Source of the DNA: Warburgia ugandensis | Taxonomy: Eukaryota > Streptophyta > Magnoliopsida > Canellales > Canellaceae | NCBI GenBank assembly: GCA_035236585.1 | Contig: CP141130.1 | Span: 74,285,944 to 74,349,943 of the forward strand | Direction of reading: 5' to 3' | Length of the DNA: 64,000 nucleotides | Shown: one piece after another, positions 1-13,078 of the stretch | Numbering within the stretch: position 1 is the first letter of the stretch | Layout of the letters: the number at the start of each line of letters is the position of its first letter | Translations under genes and position numbers: made by a program | The notes under the pieces: model-generated | Told to the model about the DNA's origin: nothing | Seen by the model: only the letters and a program-made list of their open reading frames with translations | Database searches by the model: none

Positions 1-2720
1 TTTCAAAAGATCATTGATGTTTGGAATCTAGTTTTTCAAGAAAAAGAAAAAAAAAACATTACTTATGAAAAGATAGAAGGTATGGCTAAACTTTGATTGA
101 AGAAAATAATATATGATATTGAAGAATTCACTACTTGATTTGTGAATACGTTCTTTAAAGATACGAATGTAAGGCTAGTGCCTACCATTTTTACCTACCT
201 GTGACAACAATACTACTATAACAAGGTGTATATTGAACACTGCAGTGGGAAAGCAATGTCTAAAACATATAGTGTAAGAGAACTGATCAAATTTAGAGTC
301 ATAACACTAGCAAGAACGATTCAAGATGTACAATATAGTGGGGCTTAGAATAATGAAGGTTGTTATTGAAAATATTCTTAAGGAACTAGATTACAATTGT
401 GAAAGTTGAATAACTTAATATTCACTTCTCCAAAAAGCATTGACCTTATTGTTATGAGTACACGAGTTGATTAAAGACATTCTAATACCAAAGACTATTT
501 TATTTTATGATGTTCAGATAAAGAAATTGGGATATAGCTGCATAGCTGGATAGCAAAGGATAAACAGTAATTACATAACTTCTATTATGGGAGATTGATC
601 AACAAAATTTGAAAAAGGTGGTTGGCTCAGAGAATGAATACTTTTATCAAGTATAAGGATTCCTTTGAAAACTTGTTGAGGCAAAGTAGAAAAAATTCAT
701 TCTTCTAGTAAAAGGATGAACTCTTCACGTACATAATTACTTTATTATGATAAAAGATGAACATTTACTAATATAATGACATATAAGCTAATAAATTGTT
801 CAATTTTAAGACTATGATAGTCTAATAGTGGATAAGTGAGATCTATAATTTTGAACAAGAAAATTTAGTTTTGATCATTACATCTTAAATCTTGTCAATA
901 GAAAGGCACATCAACTTGATATGAGTTTGGTTGATTTTTTCTATATGAAAACAGGTAGAATTGGCAAAGAGTGCTATGAATTAAATCTTGAATTTGATCA
1001 AGAGATTAAGATCTAATTAAGAGCAGGTTAGGTGATGATGCTCCAAAGATCAAGACATTGAAGGCTAATTCAATATATATTTGATATACTAAAAAAGTGT
1101 ATGGTGTCATTATTTCTGGAAGTGTTGGGGTGGTTTGCATTTGTGACATTGTAGGTAAAAGGTCAACAATAGGATGTTGGATAATCAATAATGCACTTAT
1201 TGATTATGATTGCAAGTCCCACAAAATCTAAATTTGGTAGCACTATATCCAAGTAAGCTTGTGGAACTAATGAAAAATTGTATGTAGATGAAGAAATCTG
1301 GTTAAATTTTGTTGTGCTATAAGTGCTTGAAACCAAAGGAACAAATCCTAAATACTATAATTTTAGGTTAGCATGATAAGATGGTTTTATCCTTACAATG
1401 TAACTATTACCTACAAGCGACGACTATTGTGATACTATTATTGAGTATATAGATACGTGATTACTAGATACTGGGATTCAAACAAACAAATCAATGCTAT
1501 TAATAAACAATTATCAATTCCTAATTGGTGAACATTGTTGAAAGAATTGTGGGTTTTCAGGAAGCAATAATGGATAAGTATGTAATGACATCCATGACAT
1601 AAAGATTTTTCCTATTAGCCAAACATATTAAATTGGAATACACTCCAATGGAGTAGCTTGAAATTGGAAGATATACCTATATTTAGTACAATACATCAAA
1701 TGGTGAAGATACTTGAGTATACAACAAGCATGATGGGTTGTGACCCTATGCAATTAAATTTGACCTTTGGGAAGGACTTTATTGGGCATCCTTGATATTA
1801 TTTAGTTTGATCTGGATGCAACTAATTAGAACCTGGGAATCAATATTACCGAAGAAGAAAATGACTAATTCCTACATTGTCTAATTACTGTGAAAAAATT
1901 CTTAAAGGGGTATAGTCAACTTAACTTATGACAAATGCTCTAACTATTTTAAATGGAATGCTATGAAAGCATATTGAAAGCACGTTTATTCAGCTTAAGT
2001 ACTTCGAGTACATAGTGGTCTAATGAAAGATATGATTCTGCCTTCATAGATAAAAGTTGAGTAATTAATCCAAATGCAAAACATTGAATAATTTTGCAAA
2101 AACTAACTGGTGCATTTTATGACTTTGCTATTATCACCCAAGAGATGACCCAGGAAGACTATGAAGCCTCGAGTGGCAAATTAAAAAATAACCATATGTA
2201 TGAGAATTTGCTATGATCTTAGGATCTTTTGCACAGTGCGAAAACTTTTATAACCAATGAACAAATGGGCTCCTTCTTCTTTTCTTTTTTTTGGAACCTT
2301 AATAGAAGAGCTAGAATCTATCTTGAACTAAACTCAATTTGTTGCCTTGGACATGCTTTATTTAGAAAGGATTTTATTTAGGAGCTAGACTTCATAGATT
2401 GGTTAGAATCCTTTTTGACACACATATCAACTTTGTGAAATCTAGGCAGATTTATTTGACCCTCTCTCCATGGACCTAGGAAGAGAGCTGGTGGATATGA
2501 AATTGAGGAAAATGGGCTTAAAGATCTTTATAAGATCAATAACGACAATTCTATCAAGTGTCATTGGTCATGTTCTAAGGGAAAAACAATCTATATAGAT
2601 CAACTGATTGCACTGCAACTTTATTATTTTCCCATTCCTTTGATATTTGTAGTGTGACCTATGGATTTAAGGATGTCATATCTTAATGAGTCTATAGGTC
2701 CACTAATTGTGGGTTTTGGT
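1..2720. other. AT-rich intergenic DNA, no gene recognised
   Basis: No reading frame of useful length and no recognisable domain on either strand. The longest frames are about 60 codons and look random. The plus strand has a protein-like feel in places, with short peptides interrupted by many stops, so this may be a strongly eroded retroelement or pararetrovirus relic. No motif could be named with confidence. Confidence 0.4.
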
Positions 2721-3476
2721 GTATATAGTCCCACCATTAATGAACTCACCTATTTCGAGTGTGGAATTTAGCCCTTTTATGGGGCTCAGGTCGATTATTA
2801 GAGCACTTGGCGGGATTAGCGCATGTCAAGTAGTAAAAACGCACAATAAATACATTTACCTTCTTTAAGAGAAATGTGTATTACATTTCTTTTTTTGGGG
2901 TAGTATTTTAAGATTCATTTCATTAATGGCCTTGATTCTTGATTTGTATACACTAGAAGGACGTTCAAAGCTTTGTTCACTTCCTCTGATGCATGGATCT
3001 TATTTGAATGCTAAAATTCTTTTCTTTACATTGGTTTATTTTGATTTGTACTTTATTATTGATTGTTTTTAACTTGATTTGTACTTCATTATTGATTGTA
3101 TATAGTCATACCATTAATGAACTCACCTATTTCGAGTGTGGAGATTTAGCTACCTTCTATGGGCCTCAGGTCGATTATTAGAGCACTTGGCAAGATTAGC
3201 GCATATCAATTAGTAAAAGCACACAATAAATACATTTATCTTCTTTAAGAGAAATGTGTATTACATTTGTTTTTGGGGGGTAGTATTTTAAGATTCATTT
3301 CATTAATGGCCTCGATTCTTAATTTGTATACACTAGAAGGAAGTTCAAGACTTTGTTCACTTCCTCTAATGCACGTATCTTATTTGAATGCTAAAATTCT
3401 TTTCTTTACATTGGTTTATTTTGATTTGTACTTCATTATTGGTTGTTTTTTACTTGAAACAAGTAAGGGGATGTTG
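2721..3476. repeat. 378-bp tandem duplication, two units
   Basis: Unit 1 runs from about 2721 and unit 2 from about 3099; both begin with GTATATAGTC and a near-identical CATTAATGAACTCACC. They stay alignable through TTTCGAGTGTGG, TCGATTATTAGAGCACTTGG and TTTACATTGGTTTATTTTG. The copies differ by scattered substitutions and small indels, so the duplication is not recent. Reading frames inside are short and not convincing as genes. Confidence 0.85.
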
Positions 3477-4800
3477 TTTGAGTTGTTTTAAGTTTAAAAA
3501 AAGGTGGGGGAATGTTGTTTGAGTTGTTTGCACTTTATAAATAAATGAGGGATTGCTAAACCATTTTTTTCTAAAGGGACATTACTCTTACATCAATATC
3601 TTAAAGGGGAGGGAATAGAGGCATCTCTTTGTAAAGCCTTATTCCCTTTACCTTTTAGTATGAAGATAAACTTTGCGTGAGTTGGCCCTGATTGGAGTGG
3701 TGTATGTATGGTGCCCCTAGTGTAAGTGGACTGTGTGCATAGCCTTTTTTAGAAACTTGAGAGACAAGTTAGTTGTCTTGCCCATCAAGCAAGGCTACTA
3801 TGTATAAGGGGGTCTCCCTTAGGTCATTCCTTACACCAACTCCTCTCTCCAGACCTCTCTGGTTTAAGGCTTTCTAGAGATTGTCCACTAGAGACACCTC
3901 TATTCTCTTTTAGTGTTTGCCGATTTTGGCATCAATATATTCTCTTGTATTTTGGAGTTTGTATGCTTTGGCATCACTTTATTCTCTCTTTCTTTTAGAG
4001 TTTGCACACTTTGGCATCACTCTTCGAAAAGTTCTTCTTTTTGTGAAATTCTCTAATTTTGAGTTTTTTTTTAACACTTGTTCTAAAGTTTTGAACTAGA
4101 AAGTTTTTGTTGTTCTTTCAACCTCTCTTAAGACTTCAAACTCTTTATATGTTTTGATCTTGTTTTTTAGATGAATAGAGTTTTGATATTATTTCTATTT
4201 GAGAGTTTCATTGTGATTTGAAGAGAGATATTTTGAAGATTTTATTTTACGGCATTCATTTTAGAGACAAACTATGGACCGATTCTAGTGATCAGATCAA
4301 CTATGGTACAGATTGAGTCTGGCTTGTCTAAATCTTGGAGATAAAGCTATCATATCTCTAGCACTAATGAGAGACTTTAACTATATTCAAAAAGCATATT
4401 TTAATGTGTACTTCTAAACCAAGGTTCATCGAGTTTTTGTTTGTAACGTAAAGTGCAAGTTTCTATATTTCTAATACTGAAGACGATGGAATTTCACAAA
4501 TTTGAACAAAAATGACTTCCATTAATGAATTGTCAAATTGAAAAACTATCACCATGCTATTGTTACAAGAGAATCGTGTATGTCATTTTCGACGTATCAG
4601 ACTGATGAACCAAGAAATTATAACGCACGGGCATAGCCATTTGACTACTAGCGAAATTCAACTTTGATAGGTCAGCTCAGAGCACCAACCTTCCTTCTAT
4701 CAATCTAAAACGCCTTCACAACTTAATCATAACTCCTTGCCTTCTAAAAGCAAATAACTTGAGTTGTAATCATTTCTTTCACCTAGTACGGCACTTATCT
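3477..4800. other. Gene-free stretch, possible LTR- or leader-like DNA
   Basis: A purine-rich AAAGGTGGGGGAATGTTG at about 3500-3517 is followed by TATA-like sequence (about 3798) and a T/CT-rich stretch (3830-4130). A short duplicate of the ATGTTGTTTGAGTTGTTT motif lies at 3469 and 3512. This resembles a polypurine tract followed by a retroelement promoter or leader, but no second terminal repeat or primer site was found, so the assignment is weak. Confidence 0.25.
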
Positions 4801-5173
4801 GTGCAGGCAAACAAGAAAAGAGAGCTGTATGGTTAAAACCACCAGAACATATTTACAGAAATGAAGTTCTATCAATTTTGATAAGAAGAAAATAACAATT
4901 AACACATAATTCATTTCATGGTCACAAACACACACAAGCCCATAAGAGTTGCTCCAAACTGAACTACAAACTCGGAAATGAACGGAGACTCTTAAAACAT
5001 TGACCCAATATACACATCATATAATAATCTACATATAGTAAAAAGAACAGACTACAGTCTGTTAAACTTCCCTATGTACAGTAAGAAAAACCCCAGTGAG
5101 ACGGTCGATCTTCTACACAAGGAGGAAAATGTGAATCAAAGACGTAGAACCCACCAGGCCGAGGGCCTTGGTA

Positions 5174-8085
5174 TCATCCTGTTTGTTGCCTGCCACCATT
5201 TGAAGCAGACGCGCCATCACAGAGCTTGTTTGAGTTATCGGTCTTTCTTCTCCTCAAAACGTAGATCCATGTAATAACTTCCAACAAAGCAGCAATTACA
5301 CCCAAGATGGCAATCACGATGATATAGGCAGTTCTCCACTTCTTTTCAGGATCCAAGATATCTAATCCTTTGAAAATGTTGGTAATGCTCAAGATGATTA
5401 TCGTATATCCAACCGAATGGTGGTAATAATTCCAGTAGGGGCGATATTTGTAATCTTTCTTAGGCCTCAGAAACAATGCAAACACCTACAAATCATGAGA
5501 AGAGTTCATCAGATCCAAGACTATCTTATGTACAGTTATCATGTGTTCTCATACACCAATAGTTAGGAACTGAAATGACTATAAGAAAGAAATACAACCT
5601 CTCATTTTAAGAAAATAAACAGAAAAATAAGCATCATGATTGGTACTTATGCGAGTGGATACTGCACAAAAGTTAAGGTCAATAAAATGAAACGAAAAAG
5701 TGAGGTCCCCCCAAATACAGAAGGCGACTAATATTTTTCATAATAAAATTAGAAATACTATAAACAAATTCAGCAAGCTAACAAATATGAAGTATGGAAA
5801 CTGACCCGCAAACCCATTCAAACGATTAAAAGAACAAGAAATATATGCACCTCTACCATTTCCTTTACTGAGTTCAGCAGTTGAACCAAGGATCGCAAGC
5901 AAAGAAGGATGAATAGAGAATTACAAATGGAAGTATCACCTGTAGGGATGCCAGGCAGAAAAGAGCAATTCCAATGTTCCGGTGAGTGGTGTGCCGAACT
6001 CCCTTCGATTGGCTCCCAAGTTTGAGGCCGGTTATCCAACCAGCAACTCCAATTACATATGCAGATAACTGGCAAGACGCATGAAGGTAGAACCAAGCAG
6101 GATCTGCAGACTTGAATGTCCTCAAATACCTTGCTATGATTGCTCCGATAGGCATTAAAATTCCCCAACTCACAGCATTTAGCACTCCATGTATCTACAG
6201 AACCAGAAGAATTTCATCCATTTTCAAGTGGAAAACACAATAGATAACTAAAGGACGGGAGAGAAACAAGTTCTTTTCAAGATTTTATATGCAATTCACA
6301 TAACTACATAACTAGTTAGAATGTGAAACTTGAAGGGCAAAAGTTTCTTTGATTAATTCTAGAATCCTTTCTAATATCCAGCTATCAGCAGAAAAGATCA
6401 GTATAGAAAGATCAAAAGATTCATAAGAAAAACAGGTTAAAACCAAAAGCAAATTACACTAAAAGCATATCTGTAACTTGTATCTGCAAAACTGACTCTG
6501 AACCCTCCTACAGGAACTATTCTACTCTGTCCATCTAAAGCAGACAACCCCAAATAAAGAAACTAAGTTTACAACTTCTAAATATAATTCTGCAACAGCC
6601 CTTTCAAATATCTAACTCTGAGTTGAAGAGATTAATATAACAAGAATCTACAGATTGCCCAACACTTTCTATTCTTAATCATCAAGTACCATAAGAAAAA
6701 ACATTTCTTTGCCAAAATCTTATGGTGCAATATGTATCCATAAAACCAAAATTGTTTCTGTCAAAGCAAACAGCCATAGTTTGAGAAGCAAAAAATAACA
6801 TCCCATAAATTTGCTCAAAGTTAACTCTATAAAAACCCTTCTCACAGTAGAAAACACAAAAATCCCAAGACTACAATAGGCATAAAAAAGTTAGGAGAAA
6901 AGGTCAAAAAGATGACAGCCTAGAATCCCACTTCCATTATTACAACCTCTTTGAGGCCCTAAAACAAACTACTCTGCCAAAACCTTATCAGGAAATTGCG
7001 TCCGCGAACTCCAAACTCTTTACTCTGTTGCTCCAAAGCAAACAACCAGATTTTGGAAAATTAAACAGAATTTACACCTTCCCTCAAATATAAATTTTGG
7101 ATAAACTCTTCTGACAGTAGAAGTTATTTGAAGAGTAACATATAAATATCTGAAAGACCATTCCAAAATGCAAAAATGTGAAAGAAAGGACGACAGACAT
7201 AAGAAAAAAAAAAGTCGAAGATAAACAAAAACCAAAATATTGGGCAAATCTAATTTTAAATACCCTTTTCAGAGACAAATTACAAACTACAGAAACAGTA
7301 AAAAATTCCCACAAAACCGTGGAAAAACACAACACCTTTTTGAAACTCTAAACCATTTAAACTTTGAACACGCACCATCAAAATTTTCCATGTTTAAAAA
7401 AATGAAAAAGAAAAAAAAATACAGAGAGAATACTCACATTTCTCTTCTTAAGTTTATCATCTGTTCCTCCACTGCTGCTACTGCCAGTCTCTCCTTTCAA
7501 CAAATCCAAAGTACCCTTGGAATTAAGGTTAGCTGGAGCAAAATCATGTTTTGCAGGAATACCAGAAGCCGAAACAGCAGCCCCCACTTGCCAAACCTGA
7601 TTAACAGTATTCATATTCTTGGGCAAAACCATAGTAGCAAAAATCCTCATAACCCCGCCAGAATACTCTCCTTCCTTGTCTGAAACCTCAAAAGCAATAT
7701 CCGACGGGGTAATCGACTCATAACTGGTTATATTGAAAGTATGAACCGTCATTGGACCGTTAGATTGCCGAAACCCGATGACAGATTGTGCTCCAACCAT
7801 GCCAGTGCGTGTCGGATTGATAGCCCACGCTATCCAACCGGTGGATTTTGCAGGTGGAGCAACAAAAGCTATGGAGAGAGAGGACTTGGAGACATCATAG
7901 GACCAATGAATGTAGGAATTCAGATGTGGGAGGTCGCTGCAGAAAGTGTAGAGTCTATTTTTGGTGAATGTTTGGGAAGAACAAGTCGAAGCGGAATGAG
8001 AAGGGTTTACTGTGAGAATTAATAGAGAGAAAATGGTGGATATGATCATGAAACCCATTGAAGGATTTGCAGCAGTAATTCCCAT
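5174..8085 (-). CDS. Cytochrome b561 and DOMON domain-containing protein, three exons, 404 aa
   Basis: Predicted plasma-membrane redox protein of the plant CYB561-DOMON (CYBDOM) family, thought to move electrons across the membrane, probably from ascorbate. Coding exons read 8085-7438, 6194-5940 and 5485-5174, giving 216+85+103 codons; both introns (1243 and 454 bp) are phase 0 with GT/AG borders. Residues 1-31 look like a signal peptide. The DOMON domain spans about 45-185, with Met96 and His180 as likely haem ligands, matching the Met/His pair known from AIR12. A Ser/Gly-rich linker follows. The b561 core (about 217-375) carries His218, His254, His287 and His323 or His324, the four expected haem b ligands, in IHG, LHA, THR and YHH contexts. 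The C-terminus is polar. Length fits the usual ~400 aa and no disruption is visible. The ATG at 8085 is followed by a good secretory leader. Physiological substrate is not shown by sequence. Confidence 0.95.
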
Positions 8086-8300
8086 GAAAACAATTTCTGG
8101 GTCCTCTTTCTTGAATTCTGAAAATGGTCGAAGTAAGGGAAGAAGGAAAGGAAAAGGAAGGATGAAAAAGTAGGACGGTTAGACCAGAGAAAGAGAGGAA
8201 AGTGAAGGATTTTCTTCTAACTTATGGGAAGCACACGTTTTTCAGAGTGGAATGGAAGATGGAGGAGAGAGACAGAGAGAGTAGAGAGGCGTTGTAGGTT
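8086..8300 (-). promoter_or_regulatory. CT-rich 5' leader and core promoter region of the CYB561-DOMON gene
   Basis: Directly upstream of the ATG the minus strand is pyrimidine-rich, especially at 8255-8295 where CTCT runs dominate. CT-rich tracts like this are common in plant 5' leaders near the transcription start. No clear TATA box was identified, so the start site is not fixed. Confidence 0.4.
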
Positions 8301-8607
8301 CTACTTCTACGCTTGGGTAGGGGTGCTAGTAACAACTTGAGGGGGCCAGTTTTTGTTGCTTTTGTTCATTTTTTCAGTATTAGGAGGCTTCCATTGTTGA
8401 AGCTCGGCTTACTTATCACTGTATCTATCTTTAGCAAGAGCTATGTTTCTCCCTCTTTTTTTCTCATTTAGGTAGAAGCTAGATCAGGTTCTAAAACAAG
8501 CCAAATTCCCTGTTTTTGTTTGATCCAGCCCAACCTTTTCTATGAATCGTCCCACTATGCTTGATCCAGCCCGTTCATCTGATTTTCTAAGACTATAAAT
8601 CTGTAGC

Positions 8608-8825
8608 CCATGAGAATTGGATTAGATAGCAGTAGAAATGTATTCTAGAAGCAACGGTCCACATTCAATGGCCAAAAGAACCTTTTTTTTTCCTTTTTAT
8701 AGGAATGACACAGTGGAGAGCGAATCAAGGCAAGTTTGCATTGTGGAGCCTAACTTATACATGCAGCCCCACCTAGATTTGCCAATTAAACGAGATTATC
8801 TGCTATCTAATCCGATCCCAATAGA
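8608..8825. repeat. MITE-like element with short inverted ends
   Basis: ATTGGATTAGATAGCAG at 8616-8632 is the reverse complement, with one mismatch, of CTGCTATCTAATCCGAT at 8800-8816. The inverted pair bounds about 200 bp without coding potential, the size of a MITE. No clear target-site duplication was seen, so this may be a chance or eroded inverted repeat. Confidence 0.35.
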
Positions 8826-9539
8826 TTGTATATAGATTAAAAATTATATTCCTGGAATTTGAATTTGATCTTTAATATCCACATCTTTTTCTAAAATGAA
8901 ACAGAGAAAAAATATGAACTTGAACCTACTGCTCTTAAAGTTGCAGTTGAAGTTAATAGGCTTTTATAAATATATATGGATCAAATGTTATTATTATTTT
9001 TTCTATAAGCAAAGAATTACAAAGTAAATCGCTCACGCACTCTCATTTACACATACTCCTAAATCTAATCTTGATCGACAAAAAAAGTGATAATGACTCA
9101 AACCTGCGACCAAGTATTCTATGCATCTATACATTTTGTTAGCAATGAAACGGTGAGAGTTATGTATATAGTCTAGTATTCTACATTCCTTTTTCTCTTA
9201 TATTTGTTTCCTTGTAGTACTTTCAGTTTTGACATTATTAAAGGCCTCTTACTCGCTGATGAGAGGATCATCTGTATACAGTGGATTTTGCATGGATTGA
9301 AGATATTTCAAGCTCCACGACTACATGCATTGTAATCATGGGTCACGCCATGAGCTTGTGGTTGATGCTGGGTCCATTTTGTGATCCAACTTTTGATCAA
9401 GATTTGATCAGAGAAGGGTGTTGCCAGAGAGTTCGATGTTAGGTTGGTTGCAACTTTGATGTCATTTCTAGCATTGAATTTTGACCCCTCACTTTCAGAA
9501 TTTTCTCCCCCACATGAAATAGATTATGAACCATCCAAT
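8826..9539. other. Intergenic; possible eroded second SINE type
   Basis: No gene. A stretch at about 9000-9130, read on the minus strand, resembles the SINE-like sequence at 34911-35050: both share GAGAGTGCGTGA and a GTTTGAGT B-box-like motif. The match is weak. Confidence 0.25.
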
Positions 9540-9627
9540 ATGAGGCACCAAAGCGAAGCTCCCGCCTATGCAGGGTTCAGGAAGGGGCGAGCTACAAGGG
9601 TCAATAAGATGTAGTCTTACTTTCCAT
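9540..9627 (-). mobile_element. Au SINE fragment (3' half)
   Basis: Read on the minus strand it gives GACCCTTGTAGCTCGCCCC and GCATAGGCGGGAGCTTCG, the 3' half of the Au SINE seen elsewhere in this window. The tRNA-like head is missing. Confidence 0.75.
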
Positions 9628-10169
9628 TTTTCTAGCAGATGAATAGTTTCAACAGTCCAATTATTTAAGTTCTAAGATTGCATATAGCGGAATGGGTAAT
9701 ATTTAAATTCGAACCAGAAAGATTAATTGGATTGCACATGAATTGAGTGCATCAGAACCAAACCGATCCTTTGGCAGCCCTAGCTTCACCTTTGTCCATC
9801 CAACATTTTTAGCCATAGTCTAAAAATTCTCTGAATAATTGAATTTTTTTGAAAATTCTTTTTCTTTTCTTTTTTTTCAAACAATTCAAAATTTCTTACA
9901 TTATTTCAAATTCAAAGAAATTTCTAAAAAATAAATGGGTGTATCTAATAAAACTCAAATTCCACAAATACTTTGTAAATTCTGGAATATTATTAGTAAA
10001 TCTGGTTAAAATTCCAAATCAAAATCTTAAAATAACATCTGAAAAACGTTTCTTATTTTTTCATCATGTTTTGCCAGGTCTTAAATATTTGCTTTTTATA
10101 CTCTCTGTGACTGTGTGTTCAGCAGAGGCCTCCGGCTCAGGATGTCTAAAATGTGTGAATTGGAAGATT

Positions 10170-10353
10170 AAAAAAGGACAGCTCGGTGCATGAAGCTCCC
10201 ACATATATAGGGTTTGGGTAAAGGGCAAACAACAAAGGGCTTATAATAGGTAGCCTTACTTAGTATTTGCAAGAGGCTGTTTTCACACCTCAAATCTGTG
10301 ACCTCTAGGTCACACGGCGACAATTCAAACGTTGCGTCAAGGCTCCTCTTCTT
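10170..10353 (-). mobile_element. Au SINE, near full length, diverged
   Basis: On the minus strand it starts near GAGGAGCCTTGACGCAAC and contains a GTCACAGATTTGAGG B-box-like segment, GCCTCTTGCAAA and the CATATATGTGGGAGCTTCAT tail region. It is more diverged than most other copies, consistent with an old insertion. No target-site duplication was recognised. Confidence 0.8.
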
Positions 10354-10945
10354 GTGAATTGGATGATTCTACATCTGAAAATATCTACTCTGTTCTTCGG
10401 ATGCTGGAATTGCTAAATCATAGTGATTTTCAGGCTGCAAGATATTGAAAATTAGGATACCAGGGAATGGTTCGGATCACCAAAAGAATGGAGCCCATTA
10501 GGTGAAAGTAGGGCACACCACGGCAACTTGCCGTGTGGTCTTTCTTTGAATTGTAGCACCGGCAAGTCATCGTGTTGTTTCAACTAGGAAATATCCGTCC
10601 GGGAAATCAGATGAACCGCCTAGATCCAGCCTAGATGGAGGTGTTCATGGAAAAGTTGGGGGCCCAAAACGCAGTAGCTAGCAGTGTGATGACGCCCTAC
10701 AGCAACATTGTTTACGAATGAGTAGTTGAAACGGCGCAAGGTATATCTTGATAAGGACAAAAATGATCGGGTAAGAGGACAAGAACAGCTTTGGACATAA
10801 AATAAGCTCACGCTCATAAAACATGGATGAATTATTTGATGGATGTGCTTTTTGCATCTTCGTTTTTTTCGTCTTTTATGGAGAAAAGGAGGCTATTAGT
10901 CCATCACTACTAGATTTTTTCTTTTTTGGGTTGAAAGCAGAAAAA
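10354..10945. other. Gene-free intergenic stretch
   Basis: No conserved frame or repeat recognised on either strand. Confidence 0.4.
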
Positions 10946-11133
10946 GGAAAGGGAGCCTCACGCAACAGTAAAGTTGTTGTTGTGTAACCTTAAGATCACA
11001 GGTTTAAGATGTAAAAATAGCCTTTTGTAAAAATACAAGATAATGCTATGTACTATAGACCCTTATGGTCTACTCCTTCCTTGGAACCTACATACACAGG
11101 ACCTTCTTACACTGGGGCTGCCCTTTGTTGAAA
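10946..11133 (+). mobile_element. Au SINE, near full length
   Basis: Begins AAAGGGAGCCTCACGCAAC and ends CACTGGGGCTGCCCTTT. A/B boxes are decayed (ATCACAGGTTTAAGATG). GTTGAAA with nearby similar sequence on both sides may be the remnant of a target-site duplication. Confidence 0.85.
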
Positions 11134-12094
11134 TCAAATCAAGAAAAGGAGTATTTGTTAAAAGAGACTCTTTTTTTTTGTAAATACAAGCCTTGATTTG
11201 GAATAATGGGTGAATTTTGGAATGATAACTTGATTTCTTAAAAGTACCCTTAGTTGTTAAAAAATACTAGAAATTGATAAATGTATCTAATCAGGCAATG
11301 AATGGCTTATATATTTACAAAATCATTTGTTACATGGTCGATCTTTCAGAGATCTTAGCTATTCACCATGTTTGGTGGTCATAAATTAGATAACCCACGA
11401 TGAAATCAATGCATTTCGATGATCCTAACCAATTGTTTTGGGTTTTTGAAAAATAACATAAAATTACATGGTCATAATTTTTTGCCCAAAGAAATATAGG
11501 CAAAGCATCTAATTGACCCACCACTAATTGAGGTTGGAATGCATATATAAATTTTCAGCATTATTTGAGGTGGGTGTATGTGTCAATCTGTAGTATTGTT
11601 TTTTGTAACATCTAAGGAAAGTGTTGGCAGTTTATACTAAGAAACCAAGTTATGTTAATAAATTCACAATGAACCTCTTTTCACCAATTATCCCAAATCA
11701 ATACTTATCTTTACCAATATGAAAAAAGTAGGCCGCCTTTTCACAAATAAGTTAAAGTAGAGGCTTCTTTTTACAAATATCCTAGTAAAACACTTGCAGT
11801 CTCCAAGAGATTTTTACTCGAGCACATCTCCCATAAACTAAGTAGATGGGTAAGCCACTTACTGTTCTAGAGTTCACCATTAGGATCTGAGCAGTTTGTT
11901 CATAAGTCCTCTATGTAAATAAGCAAATATTATGAAAAACCAAACCTAAGTTTGCTTCCAACAAGTAAAAGAGGCCATTGAACTCTCATCATTCTTTCTA
12001 GTCTTAGCTTGATATCCTTTTAATACCTAGACTTGCATATTTGGAGAATTAAGCTGTCATGCATACCAGTGGCCTCACTCTATTCAATGATCCA
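11134..12094. other. Gene-free AT-rich spacer
   Basis: Nothing coding recognised. It includes phrases such as GATCCTAACCAATTG that resemble sequence found in MITE-type repeats elsewhere in the window, but no element borders are visible. Confidence 0.35.
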
Positions 12095-12560
12095 AACCAT
12101 CCATCCATCTAGTAAGCACATTATGGATCTGATATATGGCCTCTTGTTTTCTCTCTCAAGCCCCTCAATAAATTGTATGTATAAATGGCTATAACTTCAC
12201 GTGGGCCTAGATGTCTTAAGATCCACACCATTAACAATGTTTCCTTAGATGAGTCATGTTTCCAAATTGTCATTCCTTGAATGATCCTGGCCTTTGTTTT
12301 CTTATGTAGACAAAAGGATGGAATTTCTTTTTACCATTTACTTTACAACTACAAGTAGTAATTGGTAGGATTGACCGATGGATGAGATTTTTAGAGAATG
12401 ATTCATCTAAGCCACAAGCAACATTGTGAATGGTTTGGATCTTTAGAAACATAGGCCCATACGAAGTTATAGCTTTTTCAATCATTTTATTAAGGGGCTC
12501 ACAGGGAAAAATAAGGGCCCTATATATTGCAACCATTGGTAAATACTTGTAAATGTGTTT
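12095..12560. repeat. Imperfect foldback (long inverted repeat)
   Basis: The left arm (about 12115-12265) and right arm (about 12370-12550) are reverse complements with many mismatches. GGCTATAACTTCACGTGGGC at 12187 pairs with the complement of GCCCATACGAAGTTATAGC at 12453, and AGATCCACACCATTAACAATG pairs with CATTGTGAATGGTTTGGATC. The loop is about 100 bp. This is the layout of a MITE or MULE-type foldback with long inverted ends. The 100-codon frame on the minus strand is a by-product of one arm. Confidence 0.7.
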
Positions 12561-12662
12561 TGATAGCTTCAAGATAATGCTATGTACAACATTCCTTTAT
12601 CTAGAACTTTACACAGCTTCTATTTCTTTTCTCATTAGCTTTCAAGAGAAATGCTAGCCTAG

Positions 12663-13022
12663 TGTCACGGACTGTTGTTATACAGTCCATGACCAAAGCA
12701 TACAAGTTCTAAAAGAGGCCCATTTTAATTCATGGACTTGGTTCAACAGACTTGGGCCCACTATTGAATACCCGTGAAGGAATATTCATTTCTAGAAGGC
12801 CCAAACTCTAGAATTATCCTTAGAAATATCTACAATCTAGAATGTTGTAGACTTAAGAAATTTTGTAAAAATGTTCCGGAGGGTAATCTGGACCATACAT
12901 GTGTAATGATCTTAGCCCTCCATTAAGAAGGTAAAAAGGGAGTGAACTCCTATAAATAGAGGAGCTCCCTTATTTGTATGACATCTCATAAGGAAGCATC
13001 AAAGTGTAAGTTAGTGACAATA

Positions 13023-13078
<56 letters not shown>

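Noticed and set aside
7240-8022. Plus-strand frames opposite the first CYB561-DOMON exon
   Set aside because: Shadows of the minus-strand gene; no features of their own.
12270-12572. 100-codon minus-strand frame as a gene
   Set aside because: It coincides with one arm and the loop of the foldback repeat and has no recognisable domain.
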